A stretch of DNA of 64,000 bases, taken from Teratosphaeria epicoccoides (taxonomy: Eukaryota; Ascomycota; Dothideomycetes; Mycosphaerellales; Teratosphaeriaceae). The stretch covers positions 248,001 through 312,000 of the forward strand of contig JADDMT010000008.1 in assembly GCA_021401465.1 (NCBI GenBank). The letters run 5' to 3'. This document shows, in pieces, positions 43,043-54,317 of this stretch. Position numbers and translations under genes: made by a program. How positions within the stretch are numbered: the first letter of the stretch is position 1; every line of letters starts with the position of its first letter. Below the pieces are notes generated by a model that made no database searches, was not told where the DNA came from, and worked only from the letters and a program-made list of their open reading frames with translations.

Positions 43043-44393
43043 GAGGGGAAAAGGATCAAGTCGGAGCGTCTGGGCCGCACTGCTTGCAATACTTCGACGA
43101 AGATCCGCTGCAGTCCTTTCCGCGAGACCATTGAGACATGAATCGAGCATGAGGCTCTCGCGGTACGAACGGCGGTCTTTGCGCGATGTTACTCACGCCC
43201 ATCACTCAAGCTAAGACCCGGGCGTCAACCTCATGCTTTTAATCTCAAACGCAGCATCCGGTCGTTCCGCACGCAATCCAGATGGATCTCCCAAAAGGAT
43301 CGCGCAGGGAATACTGCGCAAAAACAAGCCAGCTGACCATCGCGAACGATTCCCATCAGCGCAGGAAGCTTTGGCCCGTGGGCGTGACGATGAAACCATT
43401 GATGGCAGCACCATGGGACAGCGAACAGTACGTCGCACACGGCGTTGCTCCCGGCAGCGCTGGTGTCGTAAGAAGCTTGCTGCTTATTTTGACGTTGTAG
43501 CGCAGTGCGGATATTTGATCACTGGATGCGAATACGTACGACGAGAGCGCCAATAAGCGAATGGAAGGTAGGACACTTGGTTCGCCTGGAAGCGTCAGCT
43601 CGTGCACCATCTATCGAGTCGATGGACTTGGTCATGACTCCGGGCGAGGAACCCGCGATGCAGCCCCAAGCTACAAGCGACACAGCAGTGACTCTTTTCA
43701 TTGAGCCGATGGCCCGAGTGAAACCCTGAGAACACCATCCGGGATGAAGGAGTGGACGACGGTTCGGGACCAGTCGAGGGAAATTGTTTTCGGACTGGTC
43801 TACCCAGAGATCGCTCTCACAAATTCGACGGTCAACCGAAGGAGACAAATCGAAGCAGCTGCATCCGAGCCTTCGTGCATGCTTTGACCGCGATGCAGAG
43901 GCGTCAGACAAGGTTTTCTAAACACGGATATCCTGTATCCTCATCTTAAGGTCGCGACGAGCAGTCTTATCAGCATATTCTCAATTCAGTAAATGCAGGC
44001 TTTATAAAAACGAATCACGGCTCCATGATCAAGAAGTCTTCGGTATGTGAAAGGTCAGTCTGGGTCAGCGAGCCGTGATACATCGACGAGTGAGTGGCCC
44101 ACGATTTTCTGCGAGCAAATCCTTGCTGTTAGACCTCGGACCTGCCATCACCTCAGTCCCATCGAACAATGTCCGTCTTCAGCTTTCCACGATCCGAGCG
44201 CTAATTACCAGCATTTAGCTACGATCATTGGAATAGTCCCAAGCATCACCGCATCAGCTACCATGCGGCTGAACAAGGATCACCGAGTTGCGGCGGAAAA
44301 TTGCACACAGCTTATGTTCCGGCCTGCCTTGTAACCAGCACCATCCCATCTCGCATTCCCAACCAATTCGACGTCCACGTCTCGAGCTCCAGC
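43043..44393. other. Intergenic
   Basis: 1.35 kb between tandem plus-strand genes. ORFs of 70-135 codons on both strands around 43230-43950 have no recognisable domain. No repeat. Confidence 0.4.
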
Positions 44394-45310
44394 ATGCGCT
44401 TCCTCTGCCTTCACGGTTCAGGGACCAGCGGCGCTATATTCGCCGCCCAAACCGGTACCTCCCCTCCCATATCACCCGACCCAACCACAATCACACAACT
44501 GACCACACACACCCAGCCGCCTTCCGCCACCGCCTCCAACCCACCCATCACACCTTCGCCTTTCCCGACGGGCCCCACCCCACCACTCCCGGCCCGGGCG
44601 TCCAACCCTTCTTCGAACCACCCTACTACACCTTCCTCACCCACTTCGACCCCTGCTCCATCGCCCATATCAACACATGGCTCGAAACCCTCTTCTCCCA
44701 ACAAACAGAAGAGCCCTACGATGCTGTACTAGGGTTCTCGCAAGGCGCTTCCGTGCTCGCTGGTTTCACAGTCTGGCATCGGCTACATAGACCGGGAAGT
44801 CCGTTGCCGTACAAGGCAGCAATGTTCATCTGCGGTGGCGCGCCGCTACCCGCGCTTGAGGCGATGGGGTTCGCGGTGTCGGAGGAGGCGAGGGTGTATA
44901 ATGAGAGGGCTACGCGGCGGTTATGGGCTGCGGCTGGGAATATTGAGGCGATTATTGCCGAAAGTCGCGACGCTGGGGTCTGGGATACGAGCGCGCATGA
45001 TTTGCAGGTCAGGTCAGAAGACAAATGGAGTCTGCCGCCTGTGGATCTGAGTAATGTATTCGGCTTGAATCTCAGCAATGTTCCCGAACATTTTCGGATC
45101 AAGATTCCGACCGTCCATGTCTATGGGGCCAAGGACCCCAGGACTACGGCTGCCATACAGCTGGCTTTGTTGTGCGATGCAGAGACGCGGTTGACGTACG
45201 ATCACGGAGGCGGACATGAGATTCCACGCAAGAGTAACATCTCGGACGACCTAGCTGCCATGGTTGAGTGGCTCGAAAGGAAGGTCGAGGCAGCGGATGG
45301 ATCCGGCTAA
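44394..45310 (+). CDS. FSH1-family serine hydrolase, two exons
   Basis: Join 44394-44454 and 44517-45310, 284 aa. The 62-bp intron (gtacct ... aactgacc ... acccag) restores MRFLCLHGSGTSGAIFAAQT followed by AAFRHRLQPTHHTFAFPDGP. Both halves match FSH1 (DUF341): LCLHGSGTSG oxyanion-loop start, GPGVQPFF, then the nucleophile elbow DAVLGFSQGASVLAG with Ser at about 95. The acid is likely Asp in HVYGAKDPRT, and the base His in YDHGGGHEIPR. These alpha/beta hydrolases cleave esters of unknown natural substrates; some relatives act in secondary-metabolite clusters, but no such cluster is seen here. Typical length 240-290 aa. No signal peptide, so cytosolic. Confidence 0.88.
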
Positions 45311-46089
45311 CACTGGCGAGGCAACAAGTGCTCACGGGAGAGAGCACGGGCTGACTCGCACACTTTGGCTTTGCAGGCTGGCCAGCTAGTGCAGCAGAAG
45401 TGGTTGTGAGCCAGCAGAACAATACTTTGACCATTTCAGGCACATCGCATTCTGATAGCACTGCCAGCTCCAGTCCGAAGGTCGCAAATACCCGTGGGAG
45501 GACCTACAGTATTCGAGGGCGGAAGGATACCTGGTGGATACGGACGGAAGAGTACGGCTCGTGAGGATGTGCCATCGTGCCGCCCGCCCTGCCCGCGCGA
45601 CATCAGAGACTCGTTTGCCCGGGGAGCATGCAGTTTCGCAACGTCGAGGGTGTTGACAGTCCTGCGTAGGATTCTGATAGTGGCCGCTGGGTCGACGAGA
45701 TGTGAGCGCGCACCAATAAGGATGCGCCTCACGAGCACACTGCACCATCCAAATCAGGCTACAGCAATCTTCCCTTCTCATCTGATGCCTCATTGGATCT
45801 CGCTGGCATAGCGTTCACCCTGTCCATATGATACACTCTGAGCGGCCAGCAATATCGATCGAAATATCACAATTCCCGTACCGAAAGTCCCGCTGCATTG
45901 CGTTTGACCATTAGCAGTGCTCCGAAGTCCCAGCCAAGCCAGCTTCTCAACTGCTATCCTAGAAGTAATTGAGAGCACGTGGCGACTCAGCTTGTAAGCA
46001 GTAACATAACCTGACTCCCCCGCCTCTTATTGTCAGGTCTCAGAATGCGAGTCAGATTGATCTGAACCCTACATATAAGCATCGTGGAG
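45311..46089. other. Intergenic
   Basis: 780 bp, no supported gene. Ends with a tacatataagca TATA-like word near 46071, just before the ORF at 46090. Confidence 0.4.
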
Positions 46090-46410
46090 ATGCGCGCTGA
46101 CAAGGCAACCCCAGAAGCAACACTCCTTCCCCTCACAAAAGCTCAAATCGAAGTATTCGATCTCTGGTTGCGATCATTTGCCGCCCCGTTGGGGTTGTTC
46201 TACGCGCTGTTAAATCTGAGTCCTCTAGAGCTGGCTCCAGATATGCTCCCGTTGCACACAGTGAAGACCATGAGAGTTGTCTTAGAAGCACCCAGCGACT
46301 GCACTTTGACTCTGGCAATCAAGGGTAGAGCTTTGGTGGTCGCCAAGGCGCCTTGGCGCTATCTCACATATTCGCATGACTGCATTCGCTCACGCTGTCA
46401 AGGATAAGGG
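46090..46410 (+). CDS. Possible small protein of unknown function
   Basis: 105 codons from the first ATG. It lies 15-20 bp after a TATA-like tacatataagc. The translation (MRADKATPEATLLPLTKAQI ... TLTLAIKGRALVVAKAPW) has protein-like composition, with a hydrophobic middle (FAAPLGLFYALLNLSPLELA). No family is recognised and there are no introns to support it. It may be a chance ORF. Confidence 0.28.
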
Positions 46411-48842
46411 AGCCTGTGTGTGCCGGTGTGCTGTGGGTAAAGCCGCTTCTTGGCAGGTCCATCATGCTCTGCCGGTCGTCGCTTGATCGATGCAGTGGTC
46501 CGGATAGTGTACGGTCGGCAGTTCGGGGTCGAGCAGACCAAAATCGTTGGGTTGTCTCTGTTGCGATGGGCGCGAGGGAGTTCTAGATCTCCAGCTGAGG
46601 GGGCATTTCTTCCATCTTTGCGATGTTGAAACGGTCGGCCATCGTGATCGACAGGCGACAGGTTCCATGACAGTGCAGTGTGCTTCAGCGTGCATCGTCT
46701 TTCAATGCAATATCAGATGGCATTGGTTGATTGCTCTGCTCATATCTCGAAGTCACATTGTTCATGCATTGTTGGAATACGTGAGGTGGCGAAATGTTTG
46801 CCAAGAGTGCATGCTTGCTAGGTCATGGTCCATCAAGCTGACAGCAGGAGCCCTGAACGTTGCTGGGCGCATGACAGCCACATCGTGTTTGGGGCGCTGT
46901 GAATGTGCCTCCTCAAGTCCTGAAATCTCGCAGGCAAGGGCAGATGTTCATCAACCTCCGCAGCTTGCATGATTCAGCGTTGACGCTGCCATTGGCATAT
47001 GTTCTACAGTCATGGTTGTTTCGCCCATGGTCCTGGACTCTGTGGGCCTCGATCTCGAACATGCAGCTCGCGCCGACATTTCGACGGCCTTGACTGACCG
47101 CCTTGTAGACAGGGCAGGACCTCGTTGCAGTCTTGCCGAACTCGTATCAGCTAGGTACTCGGCGCGATGCTGTTGTTGGCCCGTGATCTCGGTCCATATC
47201 GGTGGCGCCAACGCAACCTAGCTGCAACTACAGTGGCGCCGGTGGCTTCACTCAGTAGTTGGAATGGCGTGGCCTGCACGAGCTCCGATCTGAGCGATAT
47301 CTTGATGGTAGAGGAGGCAGGCTGAAACCTCCTGTGACGGGCCGACGAGCCAAATGCCGGCATCGGCGTGCCCTCTGAAGGTGACGTTCTCATGGCCGAC
47401 GTTCGACCATGGGTGGATGTCAACTCGATACCTTATGAAGGGCCGTGAAAGAGCCGTGCATACCGACCGAGAGCCGAGAGCTTGCCTGCAAAACCCGCGA
47501 ACGAGTTCCGAGGCAAGGAGCGACTTAGGGTCAGTAGAACGCAAGCGGATTGATTCTATGCCGTCTTCAGGTCGAGTCGCCGGACCTGGTCGACGGCACA
47601 AACTCGTGACTCCGTCCACTGCCCATCGTCTGAGGAGATGCCGCGTCAAAACGAAGAGGAGTGCCCAAGTCCAAGTGACGAGAAAGCGTAGACAGCGTAG
47701 CCATTGCACGACCGACGGGAGTTCCGGTTGCCTGCCTGCCTGTCGCCAATGCGCCATAACCCGCATGTATGAAGTGTCGGCTACGGAGTACGTACCTGCG
47801 ACCTCCACGGCGTGTAGGCAAGACACATAAGAAAGCACTGGACAGGCCAACGACGCTGCTAGATCTCCATCACATATGGAGAAAGCTTATACTGACGCCC
47901 GCTGGTATGAGTCTACGACAGAAACACAGGGTATTTTTCTGGGCGAAGCGGTGGATCTATTCCATAGCAACCTAGCTGGGGGCAACCTTCGTGACGGTTG
48001 GAAGCTTATGCTGAGTGGACGAGGTGCTTTGACGCTGCGTTGATGCTGAACCAGCCCAATCTGCAAGGCGGTCGGCTGTAGGGAGACGAGGATGGTAGCA
48101 CTTGAGCGAGTGGGTTGTCCTTCGAAGTTGGTTCTTGACGAGATGCTTCGCCAGGCGTTTTCCAGAAGCCGCCCAAATACGGACGGTCCAAGCGTCGCGA
48201 TGGCGACGGAACCTCGGTGGCGTTGTGTCATCGTCACCGCGGTAGTGGCGTTTGCAGGTCGGTCTGCGCAGCCAGAGACCTGTCGCATTCTTCTCGTAAT
48301 CACTATGCCGTGCCATCGCCAAGGGCGGGAGGGCAGAAGTGACTGGCTGCAAGCCGCTATGGCCGCTCAAACCGCAAACCTTTGGATCGCAGGTCGATCA
48401 GCCCGCCCAGTGGCTTGCATCCTTGGTCGCTTTGCCGAAGTGAGAAGCCAAGCAACCGTTGCCAGACCCTCGCGCTAGTCTACATGTACATAACAAGGAT
48501 TAAGGTTCCATGCAGCGGACAGGCCTCGCCGGGCTGCTCGGTACCTTGGTACGTGGGCTATGACACCGACGCACGGCTGCACGGAATATTCGCATCACCT
48601 CGAGGGCGAGCAAGAGCGTGCATGCATGGCTACATAGTCGTCTCGACTGCCCGCCGTCCGCTCTTCGCTTCGCCCGTCTAGTCATTGTCGACAGCTGCCC
48701 CGCGCCAAGGCAAGTAGTGGTCCACCGGTATATGCCAGTTTATAGGAGGTCAGGTAGCCAGGGCCGTCGACAGTCTTACCGTTTACGTCCCTATCGCCTC
48801 TAGCCGCCGTCCAGTCCGCCCGCGAACAGGCACGGCTAGTGA
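46411..48842. other. Intergenic, 2.4 kb, no supported gene
   Basis: ORFs up to 200 codons (minus strand 47248-47850) are Arg/Ser-rich or Cys/Trp-rich without domains and overlap on both strands; I read them as chance frames. The last 300 bp should contain the first exon or leader of the SFP1 gene. Confidence 0.4.
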
Positions 48843-50927
48843 AGCCATTACACAAATCACACAATTACCCATCAACATCGCCACCCACCCACCGTCAACC
48901 TGGCTTCGTCACAGAGCCCACCGCCGGGTCTGTACCTTCCAGATACACGAGAAGGAAGCGTCAACTCGACACCCATAAGTACTCCAGCGTCGAGCTTTGC
49001 CTTCCCGCACCACCAGCCCTTCGTTCACCACAACGGCTCGTGTGACCGCTTCGTCGCACGGTCGCCTCTGCACGAGGAGCTGGACCGCGACGACCTCTTG
49101 TTCCCGCACGACGAAGACGGCAAGCACGACGTCCCGCTCTTCCCCACAGCCACACCACTCCCGGACGCCATGGCTGCGGATAAGTCCAGTCCCAGTGGGG
49201 CCATAGACATTGCCACAGCCACATCTCGCTCCGGCTCTCACTCGCCGCGATCACAGCAGTCGAACCGGACGTCGCAAATGCAACAGCCGCGCATCGACGT
49301 GAGGCAAGACGAGAGCATGGGGCCTCCAATCCACTTCGGTGAGTCAGAGTGTAAGGGCTCCGTCAGTGCAATGTTGGGCACCACGCCTTACGGCGCACGA
49401 AATATTCCCGCGCGAGAGATGTTCGCGCGTCGCGAGAGCACCGCCTTGGCAGGCAGTCTCATGGGTGGCATGAGCTGGGGCGGCATTTCCATGGGCAGCT
49501 ACATCCGGGACGAGTAAGTGCATGCGACCTCGAATGTCTCCCAGCGAATGCGATTGTTGACCATCATTAGCATTATGACCGGCACATCACCATATAATTT
49601 TCAGTCCCCCTCGTTCCATTCATCATCGTACCTTCCCAAGATGGAGGCAAATTACATGAAGGATTACGTGTGCTGCGACATTCATCTGGACTCTATGCAC
49701 GAGCTATTACAGCACTACGAAGAAGCACACGCCGCGCAGCCGACACAGACAATGGGGCGAATACCAAAGGAACAGCAGTATCCGAGCAGCCGAGCGGCGA
49801 ACGCCACAAGTACCGCTCAAGCTGTCCAGCAGCAGGCTCAGGCCCAGCAACCCAATGGAGCACAAGAGGCCCAGCATCGGCACCAGACTGTCGCGACGTC
49901 ACCACTTTTCAGTGGTCAATCAGCGGACCAGATGGAATTTGACAACCTCGATGATATGGATATGGACATGGCTATCTCCCAGATGCAATTGCCACAAGCC
50001 TTGCAGCCACAACCGCAGTTCGGACGGCAGCAGCCAAGAGGTCCGGCCGTCAATGTTAACCTTGCCAACGCATTTCAAGGTCAAGGACTACAGACTCCGA
50101 CAACTCCAAGACCTGGCCAGCAGAACATGGTGCACAATCCGACGGTCTCATCCGTCAATACGCCAGCGCTCGGCTCGCAAACCGCGTCTCAGCAGACCGC
50201 CACGCCCGACTCGTCAATGCCGGGCACGCCTGCCGAGGTTGACATGGACTACAGTCAGTTGAACAACCTCAATCTGAATTTGGACTACAGCCAATTGCCG
50301 TCAAACGGCTGCTTTGATACGAACGGCTCCAACTTCGGAAATTTTGGCAATATGCAGAATGGTGGTTCCGCGACTATCGACGATCCTGCCAAGCGACTAC
50401 TGAGCAAACAAGGTTTCGGCAACAAGGGAGCCTTCTCCAATCCCGCGCTCGCGAACAGCGAATTAGCAAATCGCATTCGCGAGAATCAGCTTCTCAACGG
50501 CCTGGCAGGCGCGGGAGGCTTTGTTGGTGAGGAGATCAAGCCTTTCAAGTGTCCCGTAATTGGGTGTGAGAAAGCGTACAAGAATCAGAACGGTCTGAAA
50601 TACCATAAGCAACATGGTCACCAGAATCAGCAACTCAAGGAGAACCCCGATGGCACGTTCTCGATTGTGGACCCAGCAACAAGCATACCATATCCGGGGA
50701 CGGTGGGGATGGAGAAGGAGAAGCCTTATCGCTGCGAAGTCTGCGGCAAGCGCTACAAGAATCTGAATGGTCTCAAGTATCATCGTCAGCACTCGCCTCC
50801 ATGCAATCCTGAGCTTCGGATGAATGCCCAGAACCTGTCTGGTATGGCAAATGGCGCGCAAGGCATGAGTGTCAACGTCGCTGGCACTGGGCTCGTTGGT
50901 ATCAGCGACAGCGTGAATGGCTTCTGA
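48843..50927 (+). CDS. sfp1: SFP1-type C2H2 zinc-finger transcription factor, 5' exon unresolved
   Basis: Visible exons 48843-49513 and 49571-50927, joined by a 57-bp intron (gtaagt ... atcattag) that makes SYIRD|DIMTGTSPYNF. The frame is open from 48843 and is conserved-looking (SQSPPPGLYLPDTREGSVNS, TPISTPASSFAF), but its first ATG is only at 49170 (MAADKSSP). The true start therefore probably lies in an upstream exon; from 49170 the protein is 566 aa. Other landmarks: RRESTALAGSLMGGMSWGGIS, then YVCCDIHLDSMHELLQHYEEAH. The C-terminus has two C2H2 fingers, FKCPVIGCEKAYKNQNGLKYHKQH and YRCEVCGKRYKNLNGLKYHRQH, each with the NxxGLKYHxQH pattern of Sfp1. In yeast Sfp1 controls ribosome biogenesis and cell size downstream of TOR. 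Gln- and Asn-rich middle, likely activating. Confidence 0.88.
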
Positions 50928-53426
50928 TCGGACGCGGCTCCGGTCGAGCACACACCCTTTGGAACGATCGGCAGTGTGCAGTCTTATGGCGCTGCTGGTT
51001 GGTGCGAGTTGAAGCTGTATCTTTGGTGCATATTCATGCGTCACGCAACGTCGTGGGTCACCGCGTGGCATGCCCATCCGCCGAACGATTGATCGACACG
51101 ACCGTCACACGAAGGCATCCACGCGGGATACCAACGACGCCCACTGTATCTCTTGGCGGTCTCCGGAGATGCGTCAGCTGACCTCGCTATCACTAGACTA
51201 TCCTGGATTGACGTCTCGCGGAAAAGAGAGGAGGCGCACAAAACAAAAAGATTGTTGGATTAGTGCGTGGTGGCAATGGTGCGGCGTTATTGCATTCATT
51301 CACAGAGCATATCGATATTAGCGAGGCGTTCGGAGTCTGGGATGATTCTTTTTTCGTTCAAGCTTGGGATTGCGATCGCTGCAACAGCCGGTGCTTGATG
51401 AGAGGATACCTGGCTTCACAATTACTTCTTGCTACGACGATACCCCACCTCGATATATACAGGCGACAGAAAACGAGGCCTTTTGTGGAGCGGACTTTCA
51501 TAAGGACCATGCTGCTATGGAGCGATGAGTTGTATAAGGCATTGCTAGACTTTGCACGCTAATCACATAGAAACAGCTACTCCGCGATAGAGTACCAAAA
51601 GCATTGAGGGTGTCTCTTGATCGGGACCTGCCGGACACCACTCAGAAGCGACGCTCAGGCAGTGACAGATCTTTTCACCGCTTCGAGACGCGCATTGCAT
51701 GCGTGGATGTACCGAAGTTCATACATATGCAGTGTCCCTTAGTCTCCCCTCCTACAGTAGTGACCTAGCTTCGCAGTGGGCGGACATTGGGGCCCACCCC
51801 CACGTGGAACGATCACATCTGATTACGATCACCTCCAAGTTACATCGTCACCATTGCAGCTACCCTCCAGCAACACTTCAGCTCCTACATCATTCCCAGA
51901 AGCGCGAAGGCCAACCGCAACGATGGCTAGTACGCAAACGAGGGTGCACACCGTACGGACCGTCCAACTGTTATCGCGGCGTCAGCCCCACTGTGATTCC
52001 GCCTGACCGGAAAACTTCCGTGGTCCGAAGATCGCCCATGATTCTCCCGCCGAGGGTCGCGAATCTGCGATGTCTCACCATCCATCATCTATACCAGCTT
52101 GACCGCATTGATGCCAATGCTCCTCGGTCTCCCAGATCGGGGTTCTCCGAATGACGGGTCGACGGGTCGGGGAGGTCGAGAGGCGTGTCGGGGTTAGCGG
52201 GGCGTCAGAGAGCCTGGGATTGCGTCGAGAGGGCGACGTCAAGTGGACAGAGGAGTGGTCACGAGGGTTTGCGTTCGACGACAGATCAGAGGCGATGTGT
52301 TCGTCGAGTCCGGGATGGAGGGTCTGGTCTAGCTGGCATGGGTCGCCTGGTGAAGGTCGCGCGGGCGGTCAATGCCAGACTCTCGCGGGAGGTGCAAAGG
52401 CTCCCCCTAGCACTGCCGCCGAGACCCTGCAATGAACTCATCAGACGTCATGTCAGAAAATCGCAGTCGTTGCGGAGTTGGATTCCCGGACGCTGACACG
52501 CTCCAGAGAGCGGCAGGGGCAAGCTGCAAGCAGAGAAGCTCTGTAGGACCGATAGGCTGCTCAATGTATTCCGATCACCATACAAGTTTGGCAGGTTGAT
52601 TCGTGGCCTCGTCGTCCTTTGGCGAGTGACGCAACGCAATTTGGAACCAAAAGCCACGGAGCATCATAGGGATCGAGCCATGATGAACGGAGAGGCGGTA
52701 ATGGAAGCAGCGTATGTATGTACGGAGGCGGGTAACGATGCAGAGAGATGCATTCAGACGTCAATAGAAGTTCAGAGTGTGTCTGGCGCCACAGCTAGAC
52801 ACTCAAGATGATGCTCTTCGCATCCAGGTAGTCCAAACTTTTGATCCTCGATGGAAACGAACATGGGCAAGATTGTGGGTCATTCGACAGGCCAGCCTCC
52901 AGCTCTCCATGGTGACATCTTCCCTGGATGGCAAGCGCGTGTGGCTGTCGTGCCTTCCTCGTGTGGTAGTGGATATATTCCCGTGTGATCGGCAACGTGA
53001 TCACTCGTAGCGAGTGCCCTCCTCTATTTCACGAGATCAGCAGGTCCTGAGGCATCAGCATGGTGATAGGAACAGGCAAGATCAATCTCTTGCTCCGTCT
53101 TCACCCCGTGTTGACGAGCTGCATTGCACTTCAAGTAGGTCCCACTCAAAGCTGAGAAAACTTCTCCAAAAAGACTCGAATGAATCATTCGCCCGCTAAC
53201 ATGCTCGACTGCATCTCTTCCTATACCGGCTCGTCGAACTCCATGCTCCATGCTAAATGACACAAATGAAAATCCATGTTTGTATTCCCGCTCACAATCC
53301 ATACCCGTACCAACAGAATCCACGCCAAGAAATGCCCATCGCTGAAATTAAGTGTAATTTCCAAACTCCTACCGGCAAAACTGCTGCCGTAAGCTCAAAG
53401 AAACCCATCCATGCTGCTGCAGATGC
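50928..53426. other. Intergenic, 2.5 kb, no supported gene
   Basis: No gene recognised. Candidate frames at 51699-52154, 52151-52435 and 53024-53323 lack domains and good context. No repeat noticed. Confidence 0.4.
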
Positions 53427-54317
53427 TCACGCCGCGGCCCTCGTGGTACCAGGCCGAGCGTTGTCGGTCGCAGTCGGTGTAGGCAGTAGCGCATACCCAG
53501 CAGGGGCACGACTACTGTCCAGTACCGACCGTACGAGGGGGATGTCCATACCTGCGCTCAAAGTGCCGCGTTCGCTCTGCTCTTTGAGATACTGCTCGAG
53601 TTCCGGTGGCAGGCTCTGCCCTTGCTCCCACGCGTTGATGATGCGTTGGGTGATAGCCTGTTCACGGCGCCGAGTGACATCTGCAATGTGCTGCTCCCTC
53701 AATGCAGCCTCTTGAGGAGGCTCTTCAGTCGCTGTGTCATCATCCGCCTCGGAATTTTCTGCATCGCTCATCTCCTCATCCTCCGCGTCCTCTTCGGCGT
53801 GACTGCTCAGCCTGCTGTGCGGTGTTTCCTCCACGATGACCGAGATGTCTGTCTGCCGCGTGATGCTCTGTCGCCTCCTGGCCTCGTCGGCGTGTCCAGC
53901 GGCTCTCATCTCTTTCCTGCTGACGAACGGGCCAATCTCATCTCCCGTCGTGTCCATCACCTTGATACCCTCGTCCTTCTCGTACCGCTCTCGAGCCCAC
54001 TTCGTTCCTTCCCAACAGCAGAACTCCTGGATCTCGCCATACGTCAGACCCAATTCGTCAAAGGCATCGAACAACCGCCGATGGTGCTTGAATCGGCCCA
54101 ACCGCATCCGGTGAGGCCCATAGCAGTAGTTCAGGCCCGGATACCGAGCTTCGGTGCTGTTGAGATCGCCGTAGAAAGTGGCAACCTCGATGCGGACCTC
54201 CGGCACGAGATTCCGTGCCAGATGTGCCGAAAATGAGGGCGGATCATTGGGTGTGCGAATGTGCGGCGGAAACAGGTAATCGTGGAGTAAGTGGGCGATG
54301 GGCGTCGTGCGTCTCAT
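53427..54317 (-). CDS. Conserved fungal protein of unknown function
   Basis: 296 aa, single exon, ATG at 54317 (MRRTTPIAHLLHDYLFPPHI). The N-terminal 130 residues form a compact, probably conserved domain with YPGLNYCYGPHRMRLGRFKH, HHRRLFDAFDELGLTYGEIQ and EFCCWEGTKWARERYE. The remainder is acidic and disordered (EEDAEDEEMSDAENSEADDD), then a helix (QHIADVTRRREQAITQRII), and a Pro/Ala-rich end. I recall similar proteins from other Pezizomycotina annotated as hypothetical. No signal peptide or membrane segment. The clustered aromatic and Cys residues in the conserved part suggest an enzyme-like or binding core, but no function can be given. Confidence 0.7.
   Translation of the reverse strand: MRRTTPIAHLLHDYLFPPHIRTPNDPPSFSAHLARNLVPEVRIEVATFYGDLNSTEARYPGLNYCYGPHRMRLGRFKHHRRLFDAFDELGLTYGEIQEFCCWEGTKWARERYEKDEGIKVMDTTGDEIGPFVSRKEMRAAGHADEARRRQSITRQTDISVIVEETPHSRLSSHAEEDAEDEEMSDAENSEADDDTATEEPPQEAALREQHIADVTRRREQAITQRIINAWEQGQSLPPELEQYLKEQSERGTLSAGMDIPLVRSVLDSSRAPAGYALLPTPTATDNARPGTTRAAA

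Noticed and set aside
47248..47850. 200-codon minus-strand ORF
   Set aside because: No domain; overlaps another open frame on the plus strand; reads as chance.
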